A stretch of DNA of 64,000 bases, taken from positions 1,178,001-1,242,000 of the forward strand of contig NZ_CP080999.1 of assembly GCF_019645855.1 (NCBI RefSeq), read 5' to 3'. The stretch comes from Mycobacterium malmoense (GTDB taxonomy: Bacteria > Actinomycetota > Actinomycetes > Mycobacteriales > Mycobacteriaceae). The notes beneath the pieces were generated by a model, which searched no databases, was not told the DNA's origin, and saw only the letters and a program-made list of their open reading frames with translations. The position numbers were made by a program, and so were the translations under genes. Positions 52,339 to 62,577 of the stretch are shown here, one piece after another. The stretch's first letter is position 1, and every line of letters begins with the position of its first letter.

Positions 52339-53447
52339 ACGCCACCCGGGCGATCGATCTGGAAGACACCGAGGGCCTGCTCGCCGCCGACCGGGACGGC
52401 CTGCTGCGGGCCGCGTCGTCGGCGGGCGCGCAGGTGCGCGCGATTGCCGCGGCGGCCGACGAAGGCGCGCTGGACCCGCTGCGGGTGCACGACCGTCCGC
52501 GCAGCGTGGTCTGGGTGGCCGGCCGGGGGACCGCCGAGACCGCCGGCGCCATGCTGGCCGCGACGCGAAGCGGCGCGGCCTCCGAGCCGATCGCGGTCGC
52601 CAGCGAGGTGCCGCCGTGGGTCGGGCCGCTTGACGTGCTGATCGTCGCGGGCGACGACCCCGGTGATCCGGCGCTGGTCGCGGCCGCGGCGACCGGCGTG
52701 CGCCGCGGAGCGCGGGTGGTCGTGGCGGCACCGTACGAGGGTCCGCTGCGGGATACCACGGCGGGCCGGGTCGCCGTCCTGGAGCCGCGGGTGTGGGTTC
52801 GCGACGAGTTCGGATTGTGCCGTTACCTGGCGGCGGGCCTGGCCGTCTTGCAGACCGTGGACCCCAGACCGGGCGTCGACCTCGGGTTGCTCGCCGACGA
52901 CCTGGACGCCGAGGCGCTGCGCAACAGCGCCAGCCGCCAGGTGTTCACCAATCCGGCTAAGACGATCGCCGCGCGCATGGCCGATTGCCACATGGCGCTG
53001 GCCGGCGACTGTGCCGCGACGCTGGCGCTGGCCCGGCACGGCAGCTCGGTGCTGCTGCGGGTCGCGCACCACGTGGCCGCCGCCACCGGGCTGGCGGACG
53101 CGGTGGTGGCGCTGCGCGCGATTTCCCAGTCGGGGGACGCCCCGTCCTCGGTGGATGCGCTCTTTCACGACGAAGAAATCGACGGGCCACTGCCCGAGCG
53201 GCTGCGGGTGCTGGCGCTCACGCTGGCCGGCGAGCGGACGGTAGTGGCCGCCCGGGTCGCCGGGCTCAACGAGGTCTACCTGATCACGGCCGAGGACGTG
53301 CCCGAAGCGCCCGGCGGTGTGGGCGGGTCCGGCGGTTTGGTCGGGACCCTGGCTCCGGGAGGCGCGGCAAGCCCCGAGCAGCAACTGGCAGTATTGGCCG
53401 TTCGGCTGGAGATGGCCGCCGTTTACATGCGACTGGTGCGGGGATAG
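52335..53447 (+). CDS. TobH-type protein (Rv3256c-like, SIS-domain relative)
   Basis: 370 residues. Alternating hydrophobic/helical segments with DRPRSVVWVAGRGTAETAG, VGPLDVLIVAGDDPGDPAL and RRGARVVVAAPYEGPL resemble a SIS (sugar isomerase) fold found in bifunctional phosphoglucose/phosphomannose isomerases, but no catalytic residue can be assigned. It lies between the phosphomannomutase and phosphomannose isomerase genes with tight spacing, so a role in mannose metabolism or regulation is inferred. ATG overlaps the pmmA stop. Confidence 0.82.
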   Translation: MNATRAIDLEDTEGLLAADRDGLLRAASSAGAQVRAIAAAADEGALDPLRVHDRPRSVVWVAGRGTAETAGAMLAATRSGAASEPIAVASEVPPWVGPLDVLIVAGDDPGDPALVAAAATGVRRGARVVVAAPYEGPLRDTTAGRVAVLEPRVWVRDEFGLCRYLAAGLAVLQTVDPRPGVDLGLLADDLDAEALRNSASRQVFTNPAKTIAARMADCHMALAGDCAATLALARHGSSVLLRVAHHVAAATGLADAVVALRAISQSGDAPSSVDALFHDEEIDGPLPERLRVLALTLAGERTVVAARVAGLNEVYLITAEDVPEAPGGVGGSGGLVGTLAPGGAASPEQQLAVLAVRLEMAAVYMRLVRG

Positions 53448-53455
53448 TTAGAACA

Positions 53456-54682
53456 GTGGAATTGCTTCGCGGGGCGTTGCGGACGTACGCCTGGGGATCG
53501 CGCACCGCCATCGCCGAATTCACCGGGCGTCCGGTTCCGGCGGCTCACCCGGAGGCCGAGCTTTGGTTCGGCGCACACCCCGCCGACCCGGCGTGGCTGG
53601 AGACGGACCACGGTGAAGTCTCGTTGCTGGACGCGCTGGTCGCCGATCCGGAGGGGCAGCTCGGCCCGGCGTCGCGCGCCCGGTTCGGGGACGTGCTGCC
53701 ATTCCTGGTCAAGGTGCTGGCGGCCGACGAACCGCTGTCGCTGCAAGCCCACCCCAGCGCCGAGCAGGCCGTCGAGGGCTACCTGCGTGAGGAGCGGCTG
53801 GGCATCCCGGTGAACTCGCCAGTCCGCAATTACCGCGACACCTCGCACAAGCCCGAGTTGTTGGTGGCGCTGCAGCCGTTCGAGGCGCTGGCCGGATTCC
53901 GCCAGGCGTCCCGGACCATCGAGCTGCTGCGGGCGCTGGCCGTCTCCGACCTCGACCCCTACATCGATTTGCTGAACGACCAGTCCGACGCCGACGGCCT
54001 GCGCGCGCTGTTCACCACCTGGATCACCGCGCCCCAGCCCGACATCGACGTGCTGGTGCCCGCCGTGCTGGACGGTGCCATCCAGTACGTCAGCTCCGGG
54101 GCGAAGGAATTCGCGGCCGAAGCCAAGACGGTGCTGGAACTTGGGGAACGCTATCCCGGGGACGCCGGGGTGCTGGCGGCGTTGCTGCTCAACCGCATCA
54201 GCCTGGCCCAGGGCGAGGCGATCTTCCTGTCGGCCGGCAACTTGCACACCTATCTGCACGGTTTCGCGGTCGAGGTAATGGCCAACTCCGACAACGTGTT
54301 ACGCGGCGGCCTCACGCCCAAGCACGTCGACGTGCCCGAGCTGCTGCGGGTGCTGGACTTCACCCCCACCGCCGAGGCGCGGCTGCGGCCCCCCATCCGC
54401 CGCGAGGGGTTCGGGCAGGTTTACCAGACCCCGACCGACGAGTTCGCCGTCGCGCTGCTGGAGCTTGAGGGCGACTACCTGGGCCACGAGGTCGACGCGT
54501 CGTGCGGCCACGAGGGCCCGCAGATCCTGTTGTGCACCGAGGGCTCCACGGCGGTGCACGGCAAATCCGGGTCGCTCACGCTGGAACGCGGGATGGCCGC
54601 GTGGGTGGCGGCCGACGACGGCCCGATCCGGCTGCTCGCGCGGGAGCCCGCCAAGCTGTTCAGGGCGACCGTGGGGCTGTGA
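53456..54682 (+). CDS. manA: Mannose-6-phosphate isomerase, class I
   Basis: 408 residues from GTG 53456, the same as Rv3255c. PMI type I motifs: RTYAWGSRTAIAEF, LSLQAHPSAEQAVEGYL, YRDTSHKPELLVAL with zinc ligands, GNLHTYLHGFAVEVMANSDN and LRGGLTPKHVDVPELL. It converts Fru-6-P to Man-6-P, the entry to GDP-mannose. Starts 8 bp after tobH. The last 23 bp overlap the convergent oxidoreductase gene. Confidence 0.94.
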   Translation: MELLRGALRTYAWGSRTAIAEFTGRPVPAAHPEAELWFGAHPADPAWLETDHGEVSLLDALVADPEGQLGPASRARFGDVLPFLVKVLAADEPLSLQAHPSAEQAVEGYLREERLGIPVNSPVRNYRDTSHKPELLVALQPFEALAGFRQASRTIELLRALAVSDLDPYIDLLNDQSDADGLRALFTTWITAPQPDIDVLVPAVLDGAIQYVSSGAKEFAAEAKTVLELGERYPGDAGVLAALLLNRISLAQGEAIFLSAGNLHTYLHGFAVEVMANSDNVLRGGLTPKHVDVPELLRVLDFTPTAEARLRPPIRREGFGQVYQTPTDEFAVALLELEGDYLGHEVDASCGHEGPQILLCTEGSTAVHGKSGSLTLERGMAAWVAADDGPIRLLAREPAKLFRATVGL

Positions 54683-56057
54683 CGGCCCGCCGCCGCTCGC
54701 GCAGCCACAGCCGCATGTTGTGCGCCACGGCCCGGCCGATGATCCGCGGCGGCGGGATCATGTACAGGGTGTCCAGCAGCGAGAACCGGCGCAAAAACCA
54801 TTCCGCCAGAACGGGTTCGGTTTCCGCGGCGCCGAGGAATTGGTCGAACAGCGCACCGGACGGTCGCCACCACCAGGGGATGCGTCCCTTGGTGCTGGCG
54901 TGGTGGAAGGTGATGTCGCCGATCGCGTTCATCATCCACACCGGGTAGGTGGTCTTGGCGGTGGCCCGGTTCTGTTCCGCGGCCAGTCGCTCGTCCGGGA
55001 ACCGCAGCGCGCGCCGCAGATGACCGGCCTGCAGCGACGTCATCGTCATGCCCTGCCCGAAGGTCGGATTGAAGCTCGCGACGGCGTCGCCGAACGGGAC
55101 GATCCCGACGGGGAAACGGTCCAGCTTGTCGTACCGGTGCCACCTGCTGGCCGGAAACGCGTGAAATGCCGGCTCGCCAAGGGGTTCGGCCCGCGCCAGC
55201 GCGTCGGTGAAATGGGCGGGCAGCAGCTCGTCGGCCAGCGCGAGCATCGCGGGAAAGGTCGCCGGCGGTTGGGCGCCGGCCACCCCGAAGGTGGTCAGCA
55301 CCCAGGTGCCGTCCTCGTAGCACAGCATGCCCAGCCCGACCGACCGGTCGTGGGCGGCGCCGGCGACCACCACCTTCTCCGCGATCAGGCCGCCGGGGAT
55401 GCGGAAGCGGTGGGTGGCGTAGTGGATGCCGATGTCCATGGTTTGTTCGGCGGGACGCCGGAATCCCCACTGCGTCAACCACACCGGGAGCCGGGTGCCC
55501 CGGCCCGCCGCGTCGACGACGAGGTCGGCCGCCACGAACTCGGGGCGCCCGTCGGGGTCGGCGGGATCCAGCAGCACACCGGTCACCCGCCGCGGCGCGG
55601 AGTCGAACCGCGGCTGCCCGACGGAGCGCCGCACGATCTCGACGTTGTCGATGCCTTGGGCCCGTCGGCGCAGCTGCCACTCCAGATGCGGCCGGCTGGG
55701 CACGTAAGCCGTGAACTCGTCGCGCAACGTCTGCCCCACACCCAGGACGTGACCGGCGGCGCCGAAGTGGATGCAGTCGGGCCGGTTCTCCAGCATCGGT
55801 ACGCCCGCGGCCACCATGTCCTTGAGCACGCCGGGGAACAGGCTCTCGAACTCCATCGCTCCCCGGGCCATCAGCATGTGGAGGTGGCGGTCCTGCGGGA
55901 CCGCCGCGCGGTTCGCCGGCGCGCTCGGCAACTCGTCGCGCTCGTAGACGGTCACCCGTGAATAGGCATCCGACAGCACCCGCGCGGCGCACAGGCCGGC
56001 GATGCTTCCCCCGATGACCACCGCGTGGTCCCTGGCGTTTTTTCCGCCGCGCGGCAT
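54660..56057 (-). CDS. FAD-dependent oxidoreductase (Rv3254-like)
   Basis: 465 residues. N-terminal dinucleotide-binding segment VVIGGSIAGLCAARVL, then YERDELP, the substrate domain with EWQLRRRAQGIDNV, the DLVVDAAGRGTRLPVW motif and FPVGIVPFGDAVASFNPTFG (the GD motif that binds FAD ribityl). Fits the group of epoxidase/monooxygenase-like flavoproteins; substrate unknown. The start is on the minus strand 66 bp from the permease start at 56123 (divergent). Confidence 0.88.
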   Translation of the reverse strand: MPRGGKNARDHAVVIGGSIAGLCAARVLSDAYSRVTVYERDELPSAPANRAAVPQDRHLHMLMARGAMEFESLFPGVLKDMVAAGVPMLENRPDCIHFGAAGHVLGVGQTLRDEFTAYVPSRPHLEWQLRRRAQGIDNVEIVRRSVGQPRFDSAPRRVTGVLLDPADPDGRPEFVAADLVVDAAGRGTRLPVWLTQWGFRRPAEQTMDIGIHYATHRFRIPGGLIAEKVVVAGAAHDRSVGLGMLCYEDGTWVLTTFGVAGAQPPATFPAMLALADELLPAHFTDALARAEPLGEPAFHAFPASRWHRYDKLDRFPVGIVPFGDAVASFNPTFGQGMTMTSLQAGHLRRALRFPDERLAAEQNRATAKTTYPVWMMNAIGDITFHHASTKGRIPWWWRPSGALFDQFLGAAETEPVLAEWFLRRFSLLDTLYMIPPPRIIGRAVAHNMRLWLRERRRAVTAPRSP

Positions 56058-56122
56058 GTCCGCAGACTACCCAGTACTGTGACGGTCCAATGGGTCCCAG
56101 CGGATCGGGAAAGGGCGACTGG

Positions 56123-57631
56123 ATGGCCAATCGATGGCGCACGAAGTCGGTCGAACAGTCGATCGCCGACACCGACGAGCCGGACACGCGGCTACGCAAG
56201 GACCTGACCTGGTGGGACCTCGTGGTGTTCGGCGTCGCGGTGGTGATCGGTGCCGGCATCTTCACCGTGACCGCGTCGACCACCGGCGACATCACCGGGC
56301 CGGCCATCTGGATTTCGTTTGTGATCGCGGCGGTCACCTGCGCGCTGGCGGCGTTGTGCTACGCCGAATTCGCCTCGACGCTGCCGGTCGCGGGCAGCGC
56401 CTACACCTTCTCCTATGCCACCTTCGGGGAGTTCCTAGCCTGGATCATCGGGTGGAACCTGCTGCTGGAATTGGCGATCGGCGCCGCCGTCGTCTCCAAG
56501 GGCTGGTCGAGCTACCTGGGCACGGTGTTCGGATTCGCCGGCGGCACAGTTGAATTCGGATCGACTCAGCTCGACTGGGGCGCGCTGCTGATTGTCGCGG
56601 CGGTGGCGACCCTGATCGCGTTGGGAACCAAACTGTCGTCGAGGTTTTCCGCGGTGATCACCGGCATCAAGGTGGCGGTGGTGGTGTTGGTCGTGGTCGT
56701 CGGCGCCTTCTACATCAAGGGCTCCAACTACTCGCCGTTCGTTCCGAAGCCGGAAGCCGGGCATGAGGCCTCGGGCATCAACCAGTCGGTGCTGTCGCTG
56801 CTGACGGGGGCGCACGGCAGCCATTACGGTTGGTACGGCGTGCTGGCGGGGGCGTCGATCGTGTTCTTCGCGTTCATCGGGTTCGACATCGTTGCCACCA
56901 TGGCCGAGGAAACCAAAAAGCCCCAGCGCGACGTCCCGAGGGGAATCCTGGTGTCGCTGGCGATCGTCACCCTGCTCTACGTCGCCGTCGCCATCGTGCT
57001 GTCCGGCATGGTTTCCTACACCCAGCTCAAGACCATTCCCGGCGGCAAACCGGCGAACCTGTCCACGGCGTTCACGGCCAACGGAATCCACTGGGCTAGC
57101 AAAATCATCGCCATCGGTGCGCTGGCGGGGTTGACCACCGTGGTGATGGTGTTGATGCTCGGGCAGTGCCGGGTGCTGTTCGCGATGGCGCGCGACGGGC
57201 TGTTGCCGCGGCCGTTGGCCAGGACCGGCCCGCGCGGCACCCCCGTCCGGATCACCGCGCTGGTTGCGGCCGTGGTGGCCGTGACGGCGTCGGTGTTTCC
57301 GATCGCCAAGCTCGAGGAGATGGTCAACGTCGGAACGCTGTTTGCGTTCGTGTTGGTGTCGGCCGGCGTCATGGTCCTGCGCCGGACCCGGCCCGACCTG
57401 CCGCGGGGATTCCGGGCCCCGTGGGTGCCGCTGCTTCCCATCGCCTCGATATGCGCGTGCGCGTGGCTAATGGTGAACCTCACCGCGCTGACCTGGGTCC
57501 GGTTCGGCGTGTGGCTGGTGGTGGGGACCGCGATCTATCTCGGCTACGGGCACCGGCATTCGGTGCAGGGCCGCCGGGAGGCAGAGTCTCGCAAAGAACC
57601 CGACCCCGACGCGACCACCGCGGCGGCATAG
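56123..57631 (+). CDS. Amino acid permease (APC superfamily, Rv3253c-like)
   Basis: 502 residues from ATG 56123 (in-frame ATG at 56090). About 12 transmembrane helices. TM1 has the unwound GAGIFTVTA motif of the APC fold, followed by GPAIWISFVIAAVTCALAAL and YAEFASTLPVAGSAYTFSY. FFAFIGFDIVATMAEETKKP in TM6 is typical of cationic amino-acid transporters. It brings amino acids across the inner membrane; the substrate cannot be fixed. Confidence 0.88.
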   Translation: MANRWRTKSVEQSIADTDEPDTRLRKDLTWWDLVVFGVAVVIGAGIFTVTASTTGDITGPAIWISFVIAAVTCALAALCYAEFASTLPVAGSAYTFSYATFGEFLAWIIGWNLLLELAIGAAVVSKGWSSYLGTVFGFAGGTVEFGSTQLDWGALLIVAAVATLIALGTKLSSRFSAVITGIKVAVVVLVVVVGAFYIKGSNYSPFVPKPEAGHEASGINQSVLSLLTGAHGSHYGWYGVLAGASIVFFAFIGFDIVATMAEETKKPQRDVPRGILVSLAIVTLLYVAVAIVLSGMVSYTQLKTIPGGKPANLSTAFTANGIHWASKIIAIGALAGLTTVVMVLMLGQCRVLFAMARDGLLPRPLARTGPRGTPVRITALVAAVVAVTASVFPIAKLEEMVNVGTLFAFVLVSAGVMVLRRTRPDLPRGFRAPWVPLLPIASICACAWLMVNLTALTWVRFGVWLVVGTAIYLGYGHRHSVQGRREAESRKEPDPDATTAAA

Positions 57632-57640
57632 AGCGTCCAG

Positions 57641-57740
57641 CTTGCGGCTTTCCCGGTGCGCTTGCGGCTTTTGCAGTGCGCTTGCGGCGCTCGCAGTGAG
57701 CTTGCGGCTTTTGCAGTGAACTTGCGGCGTTCGCAGTGAA
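57641..57740. repeat. Five tandem 20-bp units (minisatellite)
   Basis: Five back-to-back 20-bp units starting at 57641, 57661, 57681, 57701 and 57721, each beginning CTTGCGGC; consensus CTTGCGGCTTTTGCAGTGAA, with the units 57661 and 57701 near-identical. It lies after the permease stop. The following bases to about 57990 show no gene; the stretch to 58172 holds the alkB promoter. Confidence 0.9.
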
Positions 57741-58097
57741 TCCTGGGCGGGAAAACGGCCGGATCGACGCCCTGGCCGCACATTCAATGCCGTCAGCTCA
57801 CACTCAACACCGCCCAACGCCGCAGGTGCACGCTCGAAGCCCGCTGGTCCAGCCGAGTCTGCGCTGGTGGCATCGAGCCTGCGTCCACGGCTGGCTTTTC
57901 GCCTTGGGTGCCGCTACCACCGCAGTCTCGACGCCCCAGCGAACAGCGCCCCGACGAACTTCCGGGCGAGACCACTAGGCTCCGCATGCGCGACATCGTG
58001 ACTACGCGAGAAATGAAGAGGAGCGGGCGGTGGCGGCACGATCACTGGCGAATCATTTCGGCAGGGCCTCGGACTCGTGCTTTACAAAATAGCATTA

Positions 58098-58118
58098 TAT
58101 GTCTAGACACAAGACATA
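58098..58118. promoter_or_regulatory. Candidate TetR operator upstream of alkB
   Basis: TATGTCT (58098-58104) and AGACATA (58112-58118) form a perfect inverted repeat with 7-bp spacing, and the inner TGTCTAGACA is itself a perfect palindrome. It lies in an AT-rich promoter stretch 55 bp before the alkB start; the TetR-type gene at 59772 ends the same operon. Confidence 0.55.
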
Positions 58119-58172
58119 GAATCAAGTATTGTCCAATCTCAACGTGGTGTGACTCACAAGGAGGTTTGGCAT

Positions 58173-59393
58173 ATGACCACACTCGGACAGGAGCTAGAGG
58201 TCTGGCGGGACAAGAAGCGCCGCATGTGGCTCATGGGACTGATCGCGCCGACGGCGCTGTTCGTGATGCTGCCGATCATCTGGGGGCTCAACCGGCTCGG
58301 CTGGCACGCCGCCGCGCAGGCGCCGCTGTGGATCGGGCCGATCCTGCTCTACGTCCTGCTGCCGATCCTCGACCTGCGCTTCGGGCCCGACGGACAAAAC
58401 CCGCCCGACGAGGTCATGGAGCGGCTGGAAAACGACAAGTACTACCGCTACTGCACCTACGCCTTCATCCCCTTCCAGTACCTCAGCGTGGTTTTGGGCG
58501 CCTACCTGTTCACCGCCGCGAACCTGAGCTGGCTCGGCTTCGACGGCCTGTTGGGCTGGGCGGGCAAGCTCGGCGTGGCGCTGTCGGTCGGCGTGCTGGG
58601 CGGCGTCGGCATCAACACCGCCCACGAGATGGGGCATAAGAAGGACGCGCTGGAGCGGTGGCTGTCCAAGATCACCCTGGCGCAGACCTGCTACGGCCAC
58701 TTCTACATCGAGCACAACCGCGGCCACCACGTCCGCGTCGCCACCCCGGAGGACCCGGCGTCGTCGCGCTTCGGCGAGACGTTCTGGGAGTTCTTGCCGC
58801 GCAGCGTCTTTGGCGGCCTCCGCTCGTCGTTGCGGCTGGAGGCGCAGCGGCTGCGCCGGTTGGGTAAGAGCCCGTGGAACCCCAGGACCTACCTGTCCAA
58901 CGACGTGCTCAACGCCTGGGCGATGTCGATAATCCTGTGGGGCGTGCTGATCGCGGTGTTCGGCCCGGCGCTGATTCCGTTCGTGATCATCCAGGCCGTC
59001 TTCGGTTTCGGCCTGCTCGAAGCGGTCAACTACCTCGAGCACTACGGGCTGCTGCGGCAGCAGAACGCCAACGGCCGCTACGAGCGGTGCGCGCCGGTGC
59101 ACAGCTGGAATTCCGACCATGTCGTCACCAACCTGTTCCTGTACCACCTGCAGCGGCACAGCGACCACCACGCCAACCCGACCCGCCGGTACCAGACGCT
59201 GCGCAGCATGGAAGGCGCACCCAACCTGCCCAGCGGGTACGCGTCGATGATCGCGCTCACCTACTTCCCGCCGCTGTGGCGCAAGGTGATGGACCACCGG
59301 GTGCTGGCGCACTACGACGGCGACATCACCCGGGTCAACGTGCAGCCGCGCCTGCGTCAGAAGCTGCTCGCCCAATCCGGGGTGACCAAATGA
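58173..59393 (+). CDS. alkB: Alkane 1-monooxygenase AlkB
   Basis: 406 residues from ATG 58173 with AAGGAGG upstream (GTG 58149 is in frame but ignored). Membrane di-iron hydroxylase: histidine boxes NTAHEMGHK, EHNRGHHVRV and LQRHSDHHANP, plus NYLEHYGLLRQ, and six predicted membrane helices. It oxidises medium-to-long alkanes to 1-alkanols with electrons from rubredoxin. rubA and rubB follow with overlapping codons. Matches Rv3252c. Confidence 0.95.
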   Translation: MTTLGQELEVWRDKKRRMWLMGLIAPTALFVMLPIIWGLNRLGWHAAAQAPLWIGPILLYVLLPILDLRFGPDGQNPPDEVMERLENDKYYRYCTYAFIPFQYLSVVLGAYLFTAANLSWLGFDGLLGWAGKLGVALSVGVLGGVGINTAHEMGHKKDALERWLSKITLAQTCYGHFYIEHNRGHHVRVATPEDPASSRFGETFWEFLPRSVFGGLRSSLRLEAQRLRRLGKSPWNPRTYLSNDVLNAWAMSIILWGVLIAVFGPALIPFVIIQAVFGFGLLEAVNYLEHYGLLRQQNANGRYERCAPVHSWNSDHVVTNLFLYHLQRHSDHHANPTRRYQTLRSMEGAPNLPSGYASMIALTYFPPLWRKVMDHRVLAHYDGDITRVNVQPRLRQKLLAQSGVTK

Positions 59394-59566
59394 TGGCCGC
59401 CTACCGGTGCCCGGTCTGCGACTATGTCTACGACGAGGCCAAAGGCGATGTGCGGGAAGGCTTTCCGGCGGGCACGCGGTGGGAGCAGATTCCCGACGAG
59501 TGGTGCTGCCCGGATTGCGCGGTGCGCGAGAAACCAGATTTCGAGAAGGTGGGAGTGAACGCATGA
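59393..59566 (+). CDS. rubA: Rubredoxin RubA
   Basis: 57 residues from the second ATG (59393); the ATG at 59390 adds one residue and overlaps the alkB stop. CPVCDYVYDE and CCPDCAVREK carry the four cysteines that bind one iron. It passes electrons from a reductase to AlkB. Overlaps rubB by 4 bp. Confidence 0.94.
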   Translation: MAAYRCPVCDYVYDEAKGDVREGFPAGTRWEQIPDEWCCPDCAVREKPDFEKVGVNA

Positions 59567-59745
59567 GTGACTACAAACTGTTCCGCTGCATCCAGTGCGG
59601 CTTCGAGTACGACGAGGCGCTGGGCTGGCCGGAAGACGGCATCGCCCCCGGCACCCGCTGGGACGACATCCCCGAGGACTGGAGCTGCCCGGACTGCGGG
59701 GCGGCCAAATCCGACTTCGAGATGGTCGAGGTCGCTAGGTCCTGA
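59563..59745 (+). CDS. rubB: Rubredoxin RubB
   Basis: 60 residues, starting in the ATGA overlap with rubA. Cysteine pairs FRCIQCGFEYDE and WSCPDCGAAKSDFEMV. Second electron carrier for AlkB; the AlkG1/AlkG2-type split of two rubredoxins is typical for actinobacterial alkane clusters. Size equals Rv3250c. Confidence 0.94.
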   Translation: MSDYKLFRCIQCGFEYDEALGWPEDGIAPGTRWDDIPEDWSCPDCGAAKSDFEMVEVARS

Positions 59746-59771
59746 GCGCCCTAAACGATAGTGTCGCGCCT

Positions 59772-60377
59772 GTGAAGCGGATGCCGTACGCCGAGGCGTC
59801 GCGGGTCCTGCTGCGTGACTCCGTCCTCGATGCGATGCGGGACCTGCTGCTGACCCGGGACTGGTCGGCCATCACGCTGTCGGACGTGGCCCGCGCCGCG
59901 GGCATCAGCCGGCAGACCATTTACAACGAGTTCGGCTCGCGGCAAGGCCTGGCGCAGGGTTATGCCCTGCGCCTGGCCGATCGCCTGGTCGACGCCGTCC
60001 ATGCCGCCCTGGACGTCAACGTCGGTGACATCCACGAAGCGTTTCTGCAGGGTTTTCGTGCCTTTTTCTCAGAGTCGGCGGCCGACCCGTTGGTGATCTC
60101 GTTGCTGACCGGCGTCGCCAAGCCCGATCTGCTGCAGATCATCACCGTCGACAGCGCGCCCATCATCACCCGGGCGTCGGCACGCCTGACCTCGGCATTG
60201 ACCCAAAGCTGGATCGCCACCAGCGACGAGGACGCCGGTGTGTTGGCGCGCGCCATTGTCAGGCTGTGCTTGAGCTACGTGTCCATGCCGCCCGAAGCCG
60301 ATCACGACGTCGCGGCGGACCTGGCCCGGTTGATGACGCCGTTCGCGGAGCGTCACGGCGTCGTCAACGTGCCCTGA
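59772..60377 (+). CDS. TetR-family regulator of the alkB cluster
   Basis: 201 residues from a GTG. N-terminal helix-turn-helix ITLSDVARAAGISRQTIYNEF, then an all-alpha ligand domain. In actinobacteria a TetR-type gene regularly closes the alkB-rubA-rubB operon and senses fatty acids or alkanes, so self-control through the operator at 58098 is probable. Resembles Rv3249c. 26 bp after rubB. Confidence 0.9.
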   Translation: MKRMPYAEASRVLLRDSVLDAMRDLLLTRDWSAITLSDVARAAGISRQTIYNEFGSRQGLAQGYALRLADRLVDAVHAALDVNVGDIHEAFLQGFRAFFSESAADPLVISLLTGVAKPDLLQIITVDSAPIITRASARLTSALTQSWIATSDEDAGVLARAIVRLCLSYVSMPPEADHDVAADLARLMTPFAERHGVVNVP

Positions 60378-60485
60378 TGCCCGCCGGGCCCAGGGCCGCC
60401 GACTACAGTGGCGGAAGAACATACCTAAGCTAACTACCGCTTGATTCCGACGAGCCCTGAGAAGCCTGAGAAGGATGAACACGCC

Positions 60486-61958
<1,473 letters not shown>

Positions 61959-61975
61959 GCGGCGTTCGGCTTCGA

Positions 61976-62223
61976 TTACCAAGCGTCGCCTGCGGCGTCG
62001 AGCACGCGGTGCCCGACTGCCAGCGCGTCCGCGCTCGTATCAGCCGGCTGCCGAGATGCTCGAGCGCGCTGTCGATTTGCCGGCTCAGTGACCGCGCGTC
62101 CAGTTCGTCGAGGTAGTGCTCGGCGGCACGAGCGAAGAACTCCGACCGGCTCATGCCGAGGTCGGCGGCGCGGCGCGAGACCCGGTCGAACGTCTCATCT
62201 GGTAATGAGATGGCTGTCTTCAT
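61976..62223 (-). pseudogene. MazE6-like antitoxin with a one-base frameshift, toxin missing
   Basis: Frame 1 codes MKTAISLPDETFDRVSRRAA and LGMSRSEFFARAAEHYLDEL to about codon 61; a second frame then gives DTSADALAVGHRVLDAAG, DAW and a TAA at 61976. The two halves together align with the 82-residue MazE6 I recall, and the 248-nt span is one base short of 83 codons, so a single-base loss near 62042 is indicated. No mazF follows; the region runs directly into the end of ahcY. Non-functional as written. Confidence 0.85.
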
Positions 62224-62577
62224 GGCCGAAGTATGACCCGGGATGACTCCCTGGCCGGGCGCGGCTATCTCAGTGGATAAGTACGCCCGGTTTTGGGGTC
62301 TTGCAGGGCCGGTGCGGGGAGTTTGCTCGTCGTCCTGTGTGAATGTGGCAAACGTATGCCAATGATCGCCCCCGGGTAGTTTCGCTCTGAACTAAAATTC
62401 GGGGGGGGGGTTAACTCTAGGCTTTCTAGAATATCTACGAGCATTAGTTACATTATTTTGCATTGTTTGCGGTGCTCGATGTTTGCGGGACTAACTTGAC
62501 CAAGCTCACCCTGACTCGCCCGAAACTCAGGTTGTTCTCAGCTACCTTCTGATCATCCGAATCGCCGATCGAAGGAG
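62224..62577. promoter_or_regulatory. Promoter region of the solitary porin-like gene with G10 tract
   Basis: No gene here. Ten G at 62401-62410 between TAAAATTC and TTAACTC, as in the array spacers, then an AT-rich stretch and GAAGGAG before the start. Homology to the array spacers begins just before the G run and continues into the gene. Confidence 0.6.
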
